Shown here piece by piece: positions 24,467 to 34,268 of a stretch of 64,000 bases of DNA (position 1 is its first letter; each line of letters begins with the position of its first letter). The notes beneath the pieces are model-generated. The model did no database searches and was not told where the DNA came from. It worked only from the letters and a program-made list of their open reading frames with translations. Location of the stretch: positions 1-64,000 of the IMG/VR virus record IMGVR_UViG_3300009177_000028; one strand, given 5' to 3'. The position numbers and the translations under genes are program-made. The stretch is from a virus.

Positions 24467-24495
24467 ATCCTATATCCGACTCTGCGTCTTGTCAA
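24467..24495 (-). promoter_or_regulatory. Sigma70-type promoter of the 2H phosphoesterase gene
   Basis: On the minus strand TTGACA (plus 24490-24495) is followed by an exact 17-bp spacer and TAGGAT (24467-24472). The -10 box ends 12 nt before ATG 24454, so the leader would be only a few bases long. On the plus strand an overlapping TTGTCA (24489-24494) lies 18 bp before TATTTA and may serve the divergent metallopeptidase gene, more weakly. Confidence 0.78.
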
Positions 24496-24529
24496 GAATG
24501 TAAAAATATGACTATTTAAACATCATTGT

Positions 24530-25051
24530 ATGGCGTCCAAGAGCGAAAAAATCCCAATATCCGTAGTTAAGAAACTACCTTACAAGTCTTTGAATCGAAT
24601 GATCAAAAAGATGCGTGAGTATTTGAAAAACGATGGTGTTGTTCAAGAAATGTTCAAAGAATATGATGTCGATATCAGTGAAATCGATCTTATTCCTATG
24701 CGTTTTGGTAATTTAGATGTCTCCGCCAAGACTGATCATGGTGTTATTATTTTTAATTATAGGTTGTTGACTGATGGAGACTTCTTTAAAGATTTTTCTT
24801 ATGGCGTTCATGAAATGACCCATTGGCTACAGCAAACAACTGGCACTAAGCCTACCAAAAGTTCGGATGATGGCAGTTATCTAGACAATCCTTTTGAACA
24901 AGAGGGATTTCAGAATCAAGTTGAGTATATTGCTAACCAATTTGGCCCAGGTGAAGCGGAAAATTACGTTGATGATTTGCTAGAGCACCATGAGGTTGAA
25001 GAAGGAAAAGAATTCAAGGAAAAGAAAGAGACCTTGATGGCCAAAGTTTAA
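24530..25051 (+). CDS. HExxH zinc metallopeptidase-like protein
   Basis: Product of 173 aa. The zincin motif HEMTH (His94, Glu95, His98) sits in a helix (YGVHEMTHWLQQTTG), and NPFEQEGFQNQVEYIANQ (120-136) gives Glu residues that could supply the third zinc ligand. The fold would be a small gluzincin-like or WSS1/SprT-like minimal protease. No signal peptide or membrane segment is present. The gene is divergent from the 2H phosphoesterase, has no clear ribosome site and may use a weak promoter in the shared gap. It could process virion proteins or attack a host factor; neither is shown. Confidence 0.82.
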   Translation: MASKSEKIPISVVKKLPYKSLNRMIKKMREYLKNDGVVQEMFKEYDVDISEIDLIPMRFGNLDVSAKTDHGVIIFNYRLLTDGDFFKDFSYGVHEMTHWLQQTTGTKPTKSSDDGSYLDNPFEQEGFQNQVEYIANQFGPGEAENYVDDLLEHHEVEEGKEFKEKKETLMAKV

Positions 25052-25079
25052 GAAAAGGCTAATAAATTAGAATAATGGT

Positions 25080-26648
25080 ATGGTCTTTTATCCTAATCCA
25101 GTCCGTGCTGGTACTGATGCTCTTTTCTCACTTGGCGATGGATATACCATTAATGTCAAGTGGTTTCAAGCCGCTGCAACCATACCGGGCAACAAGATAG
25201 CATATCATATTTATTACTCTACAGTTAAAGATGATGTCTTTGCTGAAGGGGTTAAGTATATTTCTATTGATGATTCTCTACAAACCAATCTAATTGGATT
25301 AGTTCCGGGTCAAGAGTATTTTATTGCAGTTAGACCCGTAGAATATAATGATTCTGTTTCTGACTTAACACTTTTGCCAATTGCATATGATAATTTAAGA
25401 TTTTATCCAAGCAGTTTGTTAAGGCAGGACATTAGCGATACCGACTCGATTATTCCATTGGTTGATGTAGATGGCTTCCCAGCTACCGGCATTATCAAAG
25501 TAGGCATTGAGCTTATTCAATACTCTTCAGTCGACCAATTGAACAATAATCTCATAGCTTTCCTTAGAGGGTATAATAATACCTCAGCCACAATTCACAC
25601 TGTAGATGGATACGACGGGTACTCATATTGGGATCCTATCGTTTCATTGTTTACAGTAGGCGAAGATAATCGTTGGGATCGTATTTTTGTTTGTCAATCC
25701 AGATTTGAATATCCCAACTACCAATACACCGTTGCCGATGGATATCACCAAGTCACTAAAGACCTATTATCTACTGATTTAAGTGCTGCCGATGCTGATA
25801 ACATAGATTTCCCATCATATGACTATGCGGGATATCATAGAACCGATCCTGTTCAACTGTTAAATGGAACATGTGTAGGAAGTTACATTGGTGGCGAGCA
25901 AGGCTGTATTGATAAATATGGAAATGTTCAGATTTTAAGAGGGTTTTCCTTACAAGATCAGAATACTCAGCGCCAGGATGTCTTACTGTCAATTGATGGT
26001 AAGCCCGCCGTCCTTATTCGTAGAGTTCAGACAGGAATTACCTGTGCTTGCTATCTTCCATCCAGCGAATATCCGGATGATAGATGCCCAATGTGCTACG
26101 GAACTAAGTTTGTCTTTGGATATGAGCAATATTTTAATCCAAGACGTTCGGATGGTAGAATTTTAGTTCGTCCAGGACCAACTGAAGAAAATCTAAAGAT
26201 GTACGAGGCTGGGTTGGAGTCCGAGTTCCCATTGGATTTATGGACTTTGACGGTACCAACTATTAAAACTAGAGATATCATCGTTATGTTTGACCAAGAT
26301 GATAATGAAGAGTTTAGATATGAGGTTGCTGGGGTAACCAGAAACAATACGGTAGTTGGATTACAGGGAGGCCAGCATTTCAAGGCTATCAGAATCAGAA
26401 AGTATGATCCGGCTTACCAAATCAGAATTTTTAGAAATACTTCTGATTTCCCAAGCAAACTTAATACCAGCATTGGTTTCGTTCCAGGAATACCTCCTCA
26501 CACACACGAAATCGTGGTAAATGAAAAGATTTTGTCAGTCAATCAAATCAATCAGACGACCGCTGTTTCTCAAGGACATAACCATCCAATTGTAAATGGT
26601 CAAGTAATGGAAGTTCTGGGGCACACCCACACGATCATTTTACCTTAA
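25080..26648 (+). CDS. Virion protein with FN3-like, zinc-knuckle and HxH motifs
   Basis: Product of 522 aa. Residues ~20-95 look like a fibronectin III-type domain (INVKWFQAAAT, IAYHIYYSTV, GLVPGQEYFIAVRPV). A four-Cys knuckle (C322, C324, C336, C339; CACYL and CPMCYGTKF) should bind zinc. The C-terminus has three HxH motifs (His474/476, 500/502, 515/517), a pattern known to bind iron in fibre and spike tips. No Shine-Dalgarno is evident close to ATG 25080. Probably a neck, collar or fibre-attachment protein; the metal sites are inferred from residues alone. Confidence 0.8.
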   Translation: MVFYPNPVRAGTDALFSLGDGYTINVKWFQAAATIPGNKIAYHIYYSTVKDDVFAEGVKYISIDDSLQTNLIGLVPGQEYFIAVRPVEYNDSVSDLTLLPIAYDNLRFYPSSLLRQDISDTDSIIPLVDVDGFPATGIIKVGIELIQYSSVDQLNNNLIAFLRGYNNTSATIHTVDGYDGYSYWDPIVSLFTVGEDNRWDRIFVCQSRFEYPNYQYTVADGYHQVTKDLLSTDLSAADADNIDFPSYDYAGYHRTDPVQLLNGTCVGSYIGGEQGCIDKYGNVQILRGFSLQDQNTQRQDVLLSIDGKPAVLIRRVQTGITCACYLPSSEYPDDRCPMCYGTKFVFGYEQYFNPRRSDGRILVRPGPTEENLKMYEAGLESEFPLDLWTLTVPTIKTRDIIVMFDQDDNEEFRYEVAGVTRNNTVVGLQGGQHFKAIRIRKYDPAYQIRIFRNTSDFPSKLNTSIGFVPGIPPHTHEIVVNEKILSVNQINQTTAVSQGHNHPIVNGQVMEVLGHTHTIILP

Positions 26649-26691
26649 ATATCAATAAAATAACATAATACCGTCAATTGAGGCTAAATCC

Positions 26692-28419
26692 ATGAGTGAT
26701 CCAATCGTTCCAAATTTTAATCCAGGTTCCGGTGCTAGACTAGCCACTGATAGGATAGATTTCCAAAAGCACGTGGATGGATACAGCTTTAAGCACATTG
26801 CTGAGTCTGTAACTCTTTCTCCAAATGTTACGATTAGTAGCACTGCATATACCAATGTTCAAGACGCCATTGAAGCTCTTTCTACCATTGTTGCTCCAAG
26901 CTTTACGGTTCCAGATGCTACCACAACCTCTAAAGGTATTGTCCAGTTAACCACTACTGGAGACGTTGGCGGTACAGCCACTTTATTGAGAGTCACCAGA
27001 CTTCAAGGTTCTTCCGTCAGTACCTTGCCGCCAACTTCTGGCCAAGTATTGACCTGGAGCGGTGTAGCATGGACCCCAACTACTCCATCAACCTCTTTTA
27101 CAGCAGCTAATGACCTTTCTGGTAACAACGTTTCTCAAGTAGTTATCGGAATTCAAAGCAGACAAGTGGCTAACATTTCCCCAAATAACGGAAATGTTTT
27201 AACTTGGGTGGCCGCCAATAATAGGTGGGAACCAGTTTCTAGTTCACCTACTGGAACCGGATTCGCAACGATTACTTCTGGTCTTTTTGATTCCGCTGCT
27301 ACTGCCAACATTAGATATACTGGTGGTAAACTTCAAACTGATACAAATATTCAGTTTAAAAATACTTCTAACTCTATCCTTGGTGATTTAACTTGGTCTC
27401 CAACTACCAGCAATAAAACTATCACGTTACCAGACGCAAATGATACCTTAGTTGGATTAGCAACCACCGATACATTAACTAATAAGACGATTAACGTAAA
27501 TAATAATACGTTAACCGCGAGCAGCACGGCCAACGGAGACCTTCTTGTTTCAAACGGTACTAAGTTTCTCCGTTTGGCTCAAGGAAGCAACGGAAGCTTC
27601 TTGGGTGTTTCCGGTGGCGTTCTTGGTTTTTATACACCATCTAATAGCACTCCTTCTGGAACTGGATTTGCCACCATTACGGCCGGAGTTTATGACTCTA
27701 CTGCCACTACGAATATTCGTTATACTGGTGGAAAATTTCAGACTGATGCCAGCATTCAATATAAATCTGGATCTATTTTTGGAGATTTGACTTGGGCCCC
27801 AACTACTACAAATAAGACGTTAACCCTTCCGGATGCCACCGATACCTTAGTAGGCCAGGCTACTACCGATACATTGACTAATAAGACAGTGAACGTAGCT
27901 AATAACTCTGTTACCTCTACTTCTCAAGCAACAGGTGACTTACTTAAAAATAACGGTACTAAGTTTGTTCGTTTTGGTATGGGCTCGGCTTTACAGGTAT
28001 TACGTACCAACTCTGGAGCTACCGACTTGGAATGGGCAACGGTTACATTGCCAGCCACTCAGGTTTCTCTTGATCAAGTAGGAGCAGGTCAGCTTAACAA
28101 CGTAGTTACAACTAGCGGAAGCAATGAAGTAGTTATGATTAGGTTTACTGGTGACGGTGCCGCTACGGATATCACTTTAAGCGGTCTGGCCAGCGGATCT
28201 GGAGTTAGAAGAATTGCTCTTATGCCAACGAGTACTTCTAAATTGATCATTTCTCACCAAGATGTTAATAGTTCTTCCAGCAATAGAATTATAACTCCAA
28301 GAGGCGTAAATTACATTGTAGGAACGGACGGTTATGGCGTAGACGTTATTTGGGACGGCACAACAAGCAGGTGGAGAGTTATCGCTAACGTAGCGCAACT
28401 ATCAACAACTACTACCTAA
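26692..28419 (+). CDS. Tail fibre with tandem repeats
   Basis: Product of 575 aa with standard fibre phrases: TVPDATTTSKGIVQLTTTGDVGG near residue 85, and PPTSGQVLTWSGVAWTP. From residue ~186 two copies of a segment of about 110 residues follow, 408 bp apart: GTGFATITSGLFDSAATANIRYTGGK then ITLPDANDTLVGLATTDTLTNKT, against GTGFATITAGVYDSTATTNIRYTGGK and LTLPDATDTLVGQATTDTLTNKT. The C-terminus (SGVRRIALMPTSTSKLIISHQD) is a beta tip domain. TTGAGG precedes the ATG. Likely a trimeric receptor-binding or side fibre. Confidence 0.86.
   Translation: MSDPIVPNFNPGSGARLATDRIDFQKHVDGYSFKHIAESVTLSPNVTISSTAYTNVQDAIEALSTIVAPSFTVPDATTTSKGIVQLTTTGDVGGTATLLRVTRLQGSSVSTLPPTSGQVLTWSGVAWTPTTPSTSFTAANDLSGNNVSQVVIGIQSRQVANISPNNGNVLTWVAANNRWEPVSSSPTGTGFATITSGLFDSAATANIRYTGGKLQTDTNIQFKNTSNSILGDLTWSPTTSNKTITLPDANDTLVGLATTDTLTNKTINVNNNTLTASSTANGDLLVSNGTKFLRLAQGSNGSFLGVSGGVLGFYTPSNSTPSGTGFATITAGVYDSTATTNIRYTGGKFQTDASIQYKSGSIFGDLTWAPTTTNKTLTLPDATDTLVGQATTDTLTNKTVNVANNSVTSTSQATGDLLKNNGTKFVRFGMGSALQVLRTNSGATDLEWATVTLPATQVSLDQVGAGQLNNVVTTSGSNEVVMIRFTGDGAATDITLSGLASGSGVRRIALMPTSTSKLIISHQDVNSSSSNRIITPRGVNYIVGTDGYGVDVIWDGTTSRWRVIANVAQLSTTTT
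27248..27985 (+). repeat. Tandem coding repeat in the 26692 fibre gene
   Basis: Two diverged copies beginning near 27248 and 27656, each encoding a GTGFATIT...TDTLTNKT segment. Spacing is 408 bp, an exact multiple of three. Confidence 0.85.
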
Positions 28420-28468
28420 GTTTGCGGTTTGCATACCAATTCTTTTGCATGTCTTCAAGGAGTTTTTT

Positions 28469-28930
28469 ATGGATACAATGTTTCAGGCCCTTTTTAGCTG
28501 GCAATTCTTATTATTCTGCTTATCAATTGCGGCAGTTCTCTTCGTTATTAGAAGAGTTTTCGAATACGCTATGGTTAATTGGAAAATGGAAGCCCATAAC
28601 TCCAAACTATGGAAAGAGCTTATCCTACCAATTTTCCCAGTCTTTTTGGGACCAACGGCTGCCTTTTTAGCAAAGCAATACCCATTTCCTAACGGATTAA
28701 CATCCGCTAGCGCCAGGATAGCTTTTGGATTAGTAGCTGGGCTTCTTTCTGGTCTAGTCTATAGAGTTCTTAAATCAGCTTTAGGGTACAAGATTAAGAA
28801 TCCAGGTAATGAATATGCTGGCGGTTATTATGGTGGCAATTACAATGGAAATCCAGCTATCGGAACTCCAGATGCACCAGTTTCGGATGAATTTGAAGCA
28901 AGCGTAAGAGAATCAATTAAAAAAGACTAA
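28469..28930 (+). CDS. Three-helix membrane protein, holin candidate
   Basis: Product of 153 aa with three hydrophobic segments: residues 12-33 (QFLLFCLSIAAVLFVIRRVF), 51-69 (ILPIFPVFLGPTAAFLAK) and 83-101 (RIAFGLVAGLLSGLVYRVL). The C-terminal ~45 residues are polar with a Gly/Tyr/Asn-rich stretch and an acidic end. Three helices and this size fit a class I holin, but a virion membrane protein or an exclusion protein is equally possible. The frame extends to TTG 28445; ATG 28469, just after AAGGAG, is the clear start. It lies between two fibre genes, a common place for lysis genes. Confidence 0.75.
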   Translation: MDTMFQALFSWQFLLFCLSIAAVLFVIRRVFEYAMVNWKMEAHNSKLWKELILPIFPVFLGPTAAFLAKQYPFPNGLTSASARIAFGLVAGLLSGLVYRVLKSALGYKIKNPGNEYAGGYYGGNYNGNPAIGTPDAPVSDEFEASVRESIKKD

Positions 28931-28973
28931 TAAGTAGCTTTAAAGTTATATATTATTAGGATAATGGGGATAG

Positions 28974-31900
28974 ATGAGTAACTTTCCAAACAACTTTGAT
29001 GACGATACGACTTTGCCGTTTGTGAATGATAACATTACGGAGATTGGTGGCGAAGCTATCAATGCACTTCGTGATGCTGTTTTTGCAATTGAGCAAAATA
29101 TCGGCTTAGGGGCACAGGGCACAACTCCGTCCATTGCAGATAGGTTTGGAATCTCCTTCTTCCCAGATGGAACTCTAAAACCATCCGCTATCACTAGTTT
29201 AGGATTAGTTACACTACCTATTACGCAAGATCAAATTGCTGTTAATGCTCAAATTCCAGAATCTAAGCTACGTTTAGACCACAGAACTCAAGATTTGTTT
29301 AACTACATCCGTGATTTATCAGGAGATGTTAATTTAGCACTAGGCTGGATCTCTAGTACTGGTATCAAGTTAGAGCCACATCTTATTGGTGCGATTTATC
29401 GTCACAATATGGATCAGGTTGATGTTAGCAACAATGAAGCTGACTTCTTATTTAGCAATAAACGAATTCTAAGAGATAATAGTCAGTCTTACAGCTTAGT
29501 AGCTGATATGAATGCTGAGCTATTGGCTCACCAGTGGGCAGATGGTTCTGTATTCGGATCGCCATATACTATTACCACCAACAATGGTTCCGTATTCTCT
29601 TCAAATTACGCCCATCTTGCTAGCGCCGTCTTTATTAACACCACAAGATTCAACAATATTCCACAAGCAAAAGATGACCTTCAGTTGTTTGCTGAGTATA
29701 TGGATGACCAAAGTATCTTCTTGTTAGGTACCAGAATTCAGAACTTGTATACCAGTGGTATCTCAAGAATTTCTCGTTCTTCCAACTTAACAACAGATGG
29801 ATACGGTCAATTCATCGTCCCAGTTACGCCAGCCGTTGCTTTCTTAAAGAACATTGGTAATAGCAGTAGCCCATATGACAATATCGATACGGGCGATGAT
29901 ATTATTGAGTTTAAGCCATCTGCTGCTGATAAGACAAACAATGTTTTCGATACTAAGTTTGCTTTAGTTAAAGTTGGAGATATTGTTAGAATTAACTATG
30001 GTACTATTGAAGTTCCATTTGTTATTAAAGAAAAAAAATACGACGGTACGACCGGAGCCAAAAAATACATTGTAAGAATTGCTGGCAAGAATCAATTCTA
30101 TGCGCCAAATGCCGTGGCTAGAATTGATCGCCCACTATTCAATAGCAATAAGTATGCTGAACTTTCCCTTTCTCCGGTTAACAATCAATTTAATGAAACG
30201 CCAAGTCTAGTTGTTAACAACCCACGTGGCGCCCAAGCATTGGGTCTTGGATTTAACCCAAAGCAATTAAATGAGAAGCATTATCTTCTATACATTGCTC
30301 TTTATCCAACCGGATTTGCTCAAGATGGGTATACCATTCTGCCAGCCATTGACGTAACTGGAAATCAAGGTAGAACACCAGGTCAATACACACTAGAGTC
30401 GGTTGTTCAAGCTACCAACAATGCTTTTAGAGCACTTGGATACAACTATAGGTTCACCGCTTTCTCTTATCAAGGAGAATTTGGCGTTTGCCTAGCTGAT
30501 TCGTACAGTAACAGTGCGTTTTCTATCTTAAGCGTAGCTTTGAAATCTGATGGCACAATTGATTCATTAGCAACTCAGATTGCTTTACCAAATAACGTAG
30601 TTGACTTGCAGCCAATCGACGGAAACAACGTGGCGCCCGATCCTCTTGGACTTGGCCCATCTGGTTCTGGTGTAGCAAGCCCACCCTTCTACACCGTATA
30701 CGGATCTGCTGCCGCTTCTCAAAATCCAACTAAGCTATTCATTCCATTAAGAAGAAACAGCTTTTATGTCAACGGTACTGAAAAAGAAAGATTGGCAAGA
30801 GAAGACTCTCAAGCTTTGGATGGATACGGAGATGGTTACTGGGTAGCAACTATCCAAGATGTACAGACTCCATCGGGAAGAGTTCAAACAACCTATCGTG
30901 TACCACTTGATTTATCAACCACTGGCCTTAAAGCCGGTAAAACTATCGTTGTTCAATCTTTGGGGGCTGGAGGTTTAGTTGATTTTGGTAGATTCATTAT
31001 CTACTCCGTAGTGTTTGGATGTTCGCCAGATGTCTTTACCGATATTACGGTCTATGACTCAGTACACGCCACTGGATTTTCTCCAACAGCCACTTTACAA
31101 CCATTTAATCAAGTAGCCTTGTATTTCGGCGCAGACTCTGTTTCATTCAACGCAGAATCTGCTACAGATTATAGTGCATTTGGAAATTTCAAGAGACACT
31201 TTGAAGTTTATGTTGATCAAGATGGTAAAACATTTACTCACGAACGTGGAAGAATTAGTACGAATGATACTGGAGTCCCAAGTGTCAATGGAACTATTTT
31301 ACGCGGCTCTTCTCAGCTTAAGCAGCTAGACATCGTTAAAATTTCTCCAAAACTACGCGGTTATCAATTTGGATCCGTTAACAAAATAACTTTAAAGGTA
31401 TTTAGTTACTCAAGCACTACTGGAGTATACGATGGATATTTGGCATCCTATGATGGTACGTATCTAACTCATATTGGTCCACGTACCACGGGACGTAAAG
31501 GACAGACTGCTCGTTTCTTTGATGAAACAAATACCGACTATATTGATATTATCTTCGATGTCGGAACCACTATTACCACTTTCAGTAATGAAATAATTGA
31601 TTTCCAACTTTTCCCATCATTGGCGTCAGATGATGAAATCATGATGCTTGGAACCTGCCAAGTAAATGATAGCACTCATACCGTTAGCAAAATTGTAGAT
31701 GGTAGACAGTTTGGAAATATCAGCGAGAAGGATTTAAGTACATCAGTATTTGATTACCTATCGGTTCCAGAGAAATACCTGCACTCTAATGGAGTTGTAA
31801 GAGGATTTGATATTTTCCAGAAATTTAATGGAAATGTCGGAACCATTGATTTAAGTGGTGGTGTTGTTCTTGTTAATGGAAAATTGTATAACATTAATAA

Positions 31901-33515
31901 TGATACGGTAAATATTCCAGCCATTAGAGAGACCTACTTATCATTTAGTTATGATGTTAACTGGGCCCTTTGTGTTAATGATATCGGAGAGTATGACCTA
32001 ATTCCATTGTTGAATGCATTTGGATCAACCCCGTCAACTACTGGAAGATTATTTACAGCACTTGATGTGGTAAGTAATACGACTTATACGTTACCCGCAC
32101 TTACTTTCTCTGATTTAATTAATACTAGACCAGATTTAACAATACTTTATATTGTTACTTCATCAGTGGCTGGTACCACTAGTCCTGTTGTAACTATTAC
32201 GACAAAAGATGTTCGTAAGTTTGTTTATAAAAAGGATTGGGGTGAGCGCCCAACTTTGGTACTGGATACTGCTAATGGTGAATTTAGAAGTTTTGAAGCA
32301 TTAGAACAGTGGTTTAATTTAAATTCGGGTTATACGAGTAATATTACTGTTAAGGGTGCATTTAGTTCTGTACCCACAACACTACAGTATAATTTCCCAG
32401 TAGCATTTATGTCTGATGGTGTAACTACGTTTACCCTTCCATCAGCATTTACTGTTGGCTCAGCTATTACGTTCCGTAATATTACGTTTACCTACAGTGC
32501 AGGCGCTGGCTTTGGTACGACTACTTTTGATACATGTACGGTTACCGGATCTGGTACCACCGCTACATTATTTTCAATTTGTACGGGAAGCAATAGCTCC
32601 TTCAGTTTTAGCGGAGCATCTTCAGTAACTTTCTCTTCATCAACATTTAATAACTGTATATTTACATTTAGTGCAGCTAATATCGTCACATTTACTTCTT
32701 GTACCTTTAATAATTGTACGTTTAATTTTAATGGAGCGGGTACCACTATAAGCACTAACAGCACAACGGTATTTAATAAAAATATTTTCAACATAAATGC
32801 ATCTCTTACTACAGCCAACTTTAGCGGAGTTGTCTCTGGTAACACATTTAACTGGAACAATCCAACTATTGGATTGACCATGCAAAACAACTTTACTGTT
32901 GTTGAAAATATCTTTAATACAATTGGATCGTTCACTAGTTCTTTTATTAACACAGTAACTGGAACTAACGGCACCATTTCTGAGAATTATTTCTATAGAA
33001 ACAATAACACCATTACTAGCTATATAGCTGCCCCAGTTACGTGGTCAAGTGGTGTTGTTTCTGTAGTAAATAACTTTTTCGATAAAACAACCGTAGATGG
33101 AACCAATCAAAACTTGGTAAGTAACTTACCATTAGTTTGGATCTATACCAATAACCTTAATGCGCCATTTACTCTTCATGCAAAGAGAACAAGTGCAGGT
33201 GGAACTTATACAGTTGCCTTGGAAGATCAAGTTCTTGAATTTAAATTAACTTCAGCATTGGTTGTAGTATTACCAAGCATTGCACTATCTCCACCAGGTA
33301 GAGTTATAACTATTAAAGATGCTAATGGTCTATGTGATTCTTTCCCAATTACAATTCGTGCTGGAAACACGGTAACAGATGCTATTGAAAATGCATATGG
33401 TGACTTTATTTACAAAAATCCTTATGGGTCAGTTACATTGGTTGCAACTATAGATCCAAACGGCGGTGGTGCTGGATCGGGTTTAACGCCCAAGTACATG
33501 TGGTGTATAGTATAA
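28974..33515 (+). CDS. Giant tail fibre/tailspike-like protein
   Basis: Product of 1513 aa. The N-terminal ~120 residues (TTLPFVNDNITEIGGEAINALRDAVFAIEQNIGLG, with later IPESKLRLDHRTQDLFNYI) look like a conserved virion-attachment region. The middle ~1000 residues are beta-rich with many Asp-Gly-Tyr turns. Residues ~1160-1380 form a Ser/Thr/Asn/Phe-rich parallel beta-helix (FNNCIFTFSAANIVTFTSC, FNNCTFNFNGAGT), as in tailspikes. The last ~110 residues (LPSIALSPPGRVITIKDANG) match the cap of the 14970 fibre. It could bind or cleave surface polysaccharide; no catalytic residues can be assigned by eye. Confidence 0.84.
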   Translation: MSNFPNNFDDDTTLPFVNDNITEIGGEAINALRDAVFAIEQNIGLGAQGTTPSIADRFGISFFPDGTLKPSAITSLGLVTLPITQDQIAVNAQIPESKLRLDHRTQDLFNYIRDLSGDVNLALGWISSTGIKLEPHLIGAIYRHNMDQVDVSNNEADFLFSNKRILRDNSQSYSLVADMNAELLAHQWADGSVFGSPYTITTNNGSVFSSNYAHLASAVFINTTRFNNIPQAKDDLQLFAEYMDDQSIFLLGTRIQNLYTSGISRISRSSNLTTDGYGQFIVPVTPAVAFLKNIGNSSSPYDNIDTGDDIIEFKPSAADKTNNVFDTKFALVKVGDIVRINYGTIEVPFVIKEKKYDGTTGAKKYIVRIAGKNQFYAPNAVARIDRPLFNSNKYAELSLSPVNNQFNETPSLVVNNPRGAQALGLGFNPKQLNEKHYLLYIALYPTGFAQDGYTILPAIDVTGNQGRTPGQYTLESVVQATNNAFRALGYNYRFTAFSYQGEFGVCLADSYSNSAFSILSVALKSDGTIDSLATQIALPNNVVDLQPIDGNNVAPDPLGLGPSGSGVASPPFYTVYGSAAASQNPTKLFIPLRRNSFYVNGTEKERLAREDSQALDGYGDGYWVATIQDVQTPSGRVQTTYRVPLDLSTTGLKAGKTIVVQSLGAGGLVDFGRFIIYSVVFGCSPDVFTDITVYDSVHATGFSPTATLQPFNQVALYFGADSVSFNAESATDYSAFGNFKRHFEVYVDQDGKTFTHERGRISTNDTGVPSVNGTILRGSSQLKQLDIVKISPKLRGYQFGSVNKITLKVFSYSSTTGVYDGYLASYDGTYLTHIGPRTTGRKGQTARFFDETNTDYIDIIFDVGTTITTFSNEIIDFQLFPSLASDDEIMMLGTCQVNDSTHTVSKIVDGRQFGNISEKDLSTSVFDYLSVPEKYLHSNGVVRGFDIFQKFNGNVGTIDLSGGVVLVNGKLYNINNDTVNIPAIRETYLSFSYDVNWALCVNDIGEYDLIPLLNAFGSTPSTTGRLFTALDVVSNTTYTLPALTFSDLINTRPDLTILYIVTSSVAGTTSPVVTITTKDVRKFVYKKDWGERPTLVLDTANGEFRSFEALEQWFNLNSGYTSNITVKGAFSSVPTTLQYNFPVAFMSDGVTTFTLPSAFTVGSAITFRNITFTYSAGAGFGTTTFDTCTVTGSGTTATLFSICTGSNSSFSFSGASSVTFSSSTFNNCIFTFSAANIVTFTSCTFNNCTFNFNGAGTTISTNSTTVFNKNIFNINASLTTANFSGVVSGNTFNWNNPTIGLTMQNNFTVVENIFNTIGSFTSSFINTVTGTNGTISENYFYRNNNTITSYIAAPVTWSSGVVSVVNNFFDKTTVDGTNQNLVSNLPLVWIYTNNLNAPFTLHAKRTSAGGTYTVALEDQVLEFKLTSALVVVLPSIALSPPGRVITIKDANGLCDSFPITIRAGNTVTDAIENAYGDFIYKNPYGSVTLVATIDPNGGGAGSGLTPKYMWCIV

Positions 33516-33524
33516 GGTAAAACT

Positions 33525-34268
33525 ATGTCAAGTCCTAGATTATTTAAACAACAATTTTTTTCAAGCACTACCTGGACTGCACCCATAGGTGTTCGATTTA
33601 TTATCGTTACCGGATGCGGAGGTGGCGGTGGTGGAGGCGGAGGAGCAGCCGTTAGTGGTAGCGCCAATCTTGATTACTATGCAACCGGAGGTGGTGGTGG
33701 TCAACCAGCACCAACTATGACTCAAGTTGTAGAAGTTGCTCCGGGCGTAACTTACACTATTACAATTGGTGCGGGTGGATCAGGTGGCGGATTCGTTAGC
33801 GTACCAAACTATAACGATGGTGGTGGTAAAACAGCCGGAAATGCCGGGTTAGATGGAGCTGCCAGTGTTTTTGGTAGCGTAGTTTTTCCTGGTGGTAGAG
33901 GCGGTAGACGTGGAGAGATTATTTATATTGCCGGATCTAACTCCTTTGCTCTTGCATCTCAATTAGTAGGGTTGGTTTCCTATACACCTTTCCATGGTGC
34001 TGACGGACCAAGCCGCGTTAGTAAAGGTGGTGGTGGAGGAACCGCAGGAGGCTGCTCTAACAACATCTACTCTTCTGGCGGTGGCGGTGGTCAAGGAGCT
34101 TTTGGTTTCGACGGTTATCCATTCTCTGGTGGTGGAGGTGGTGGATCAGTTGGAGGCGGTGGCGGCGGTGGTGGTGGCGGAGAAGGTCACGACTATAATA
34201 ATACTCACGACGGCTCTGCTGGCGGACCTGGTGGTAGTGGATTTGTTGAAATTTCATGGGTGGCATAA
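33525..34268 (+). CDS. Polyglycine adhesin (fibre-tip-like)
   Basis: Product of 247 aa, extremely glycine-rich, with runs of up to nine or ten Gly (around residues 32-40 and 210-225) between variable loops. It starts with a strand block (FFSSTTWTAPIGVRFIIVTG) and ends GGSGFVEISWVA, the usual beginning and end of glycine-rich receptor-binding domains. Fibre-tip adhesins of some T-even phages use a polyglycine-helix sandwich with variable loops for host recognition, so a similar role is likely. It follows the giant fibre gene after 9 nt (AAGG site), suggesting that it caps that fibre. Confidence 0.82.
   Translation: MSSPRLFKQQFFSSTTWTAPIGVRFIIVTGCGGGGGGGGGAAVSGSANLDYYATGGGGGQPAPTMTQVVEVAPGVTYTITIGAGGSGGGFVSVPNYNDGGGKTAGNAGLDGAASVFGSVVFPGGRGGRRGEIIYIAGSNSFALASQLVGLVSYTPFHGADGPSRVSKGGGGGTAGGCSNNIYSSGGGGGQGAFGFDGYPFSGGGGGGSVGGGGGGGGGGEGHDYNNTHDGSAGGPGGSGFVEISWVA

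Noticed and set aside
32492-32977. Long open frame on the minus strand opposite the beta-helix of the giant fibre
   Set aside because: A shadow of a repetitive, low-complexity coding region; its protein is composition-driven and has no start signals. Similar opposite-strand frames occur over the capsid, 5540 and glycine-rich genes.
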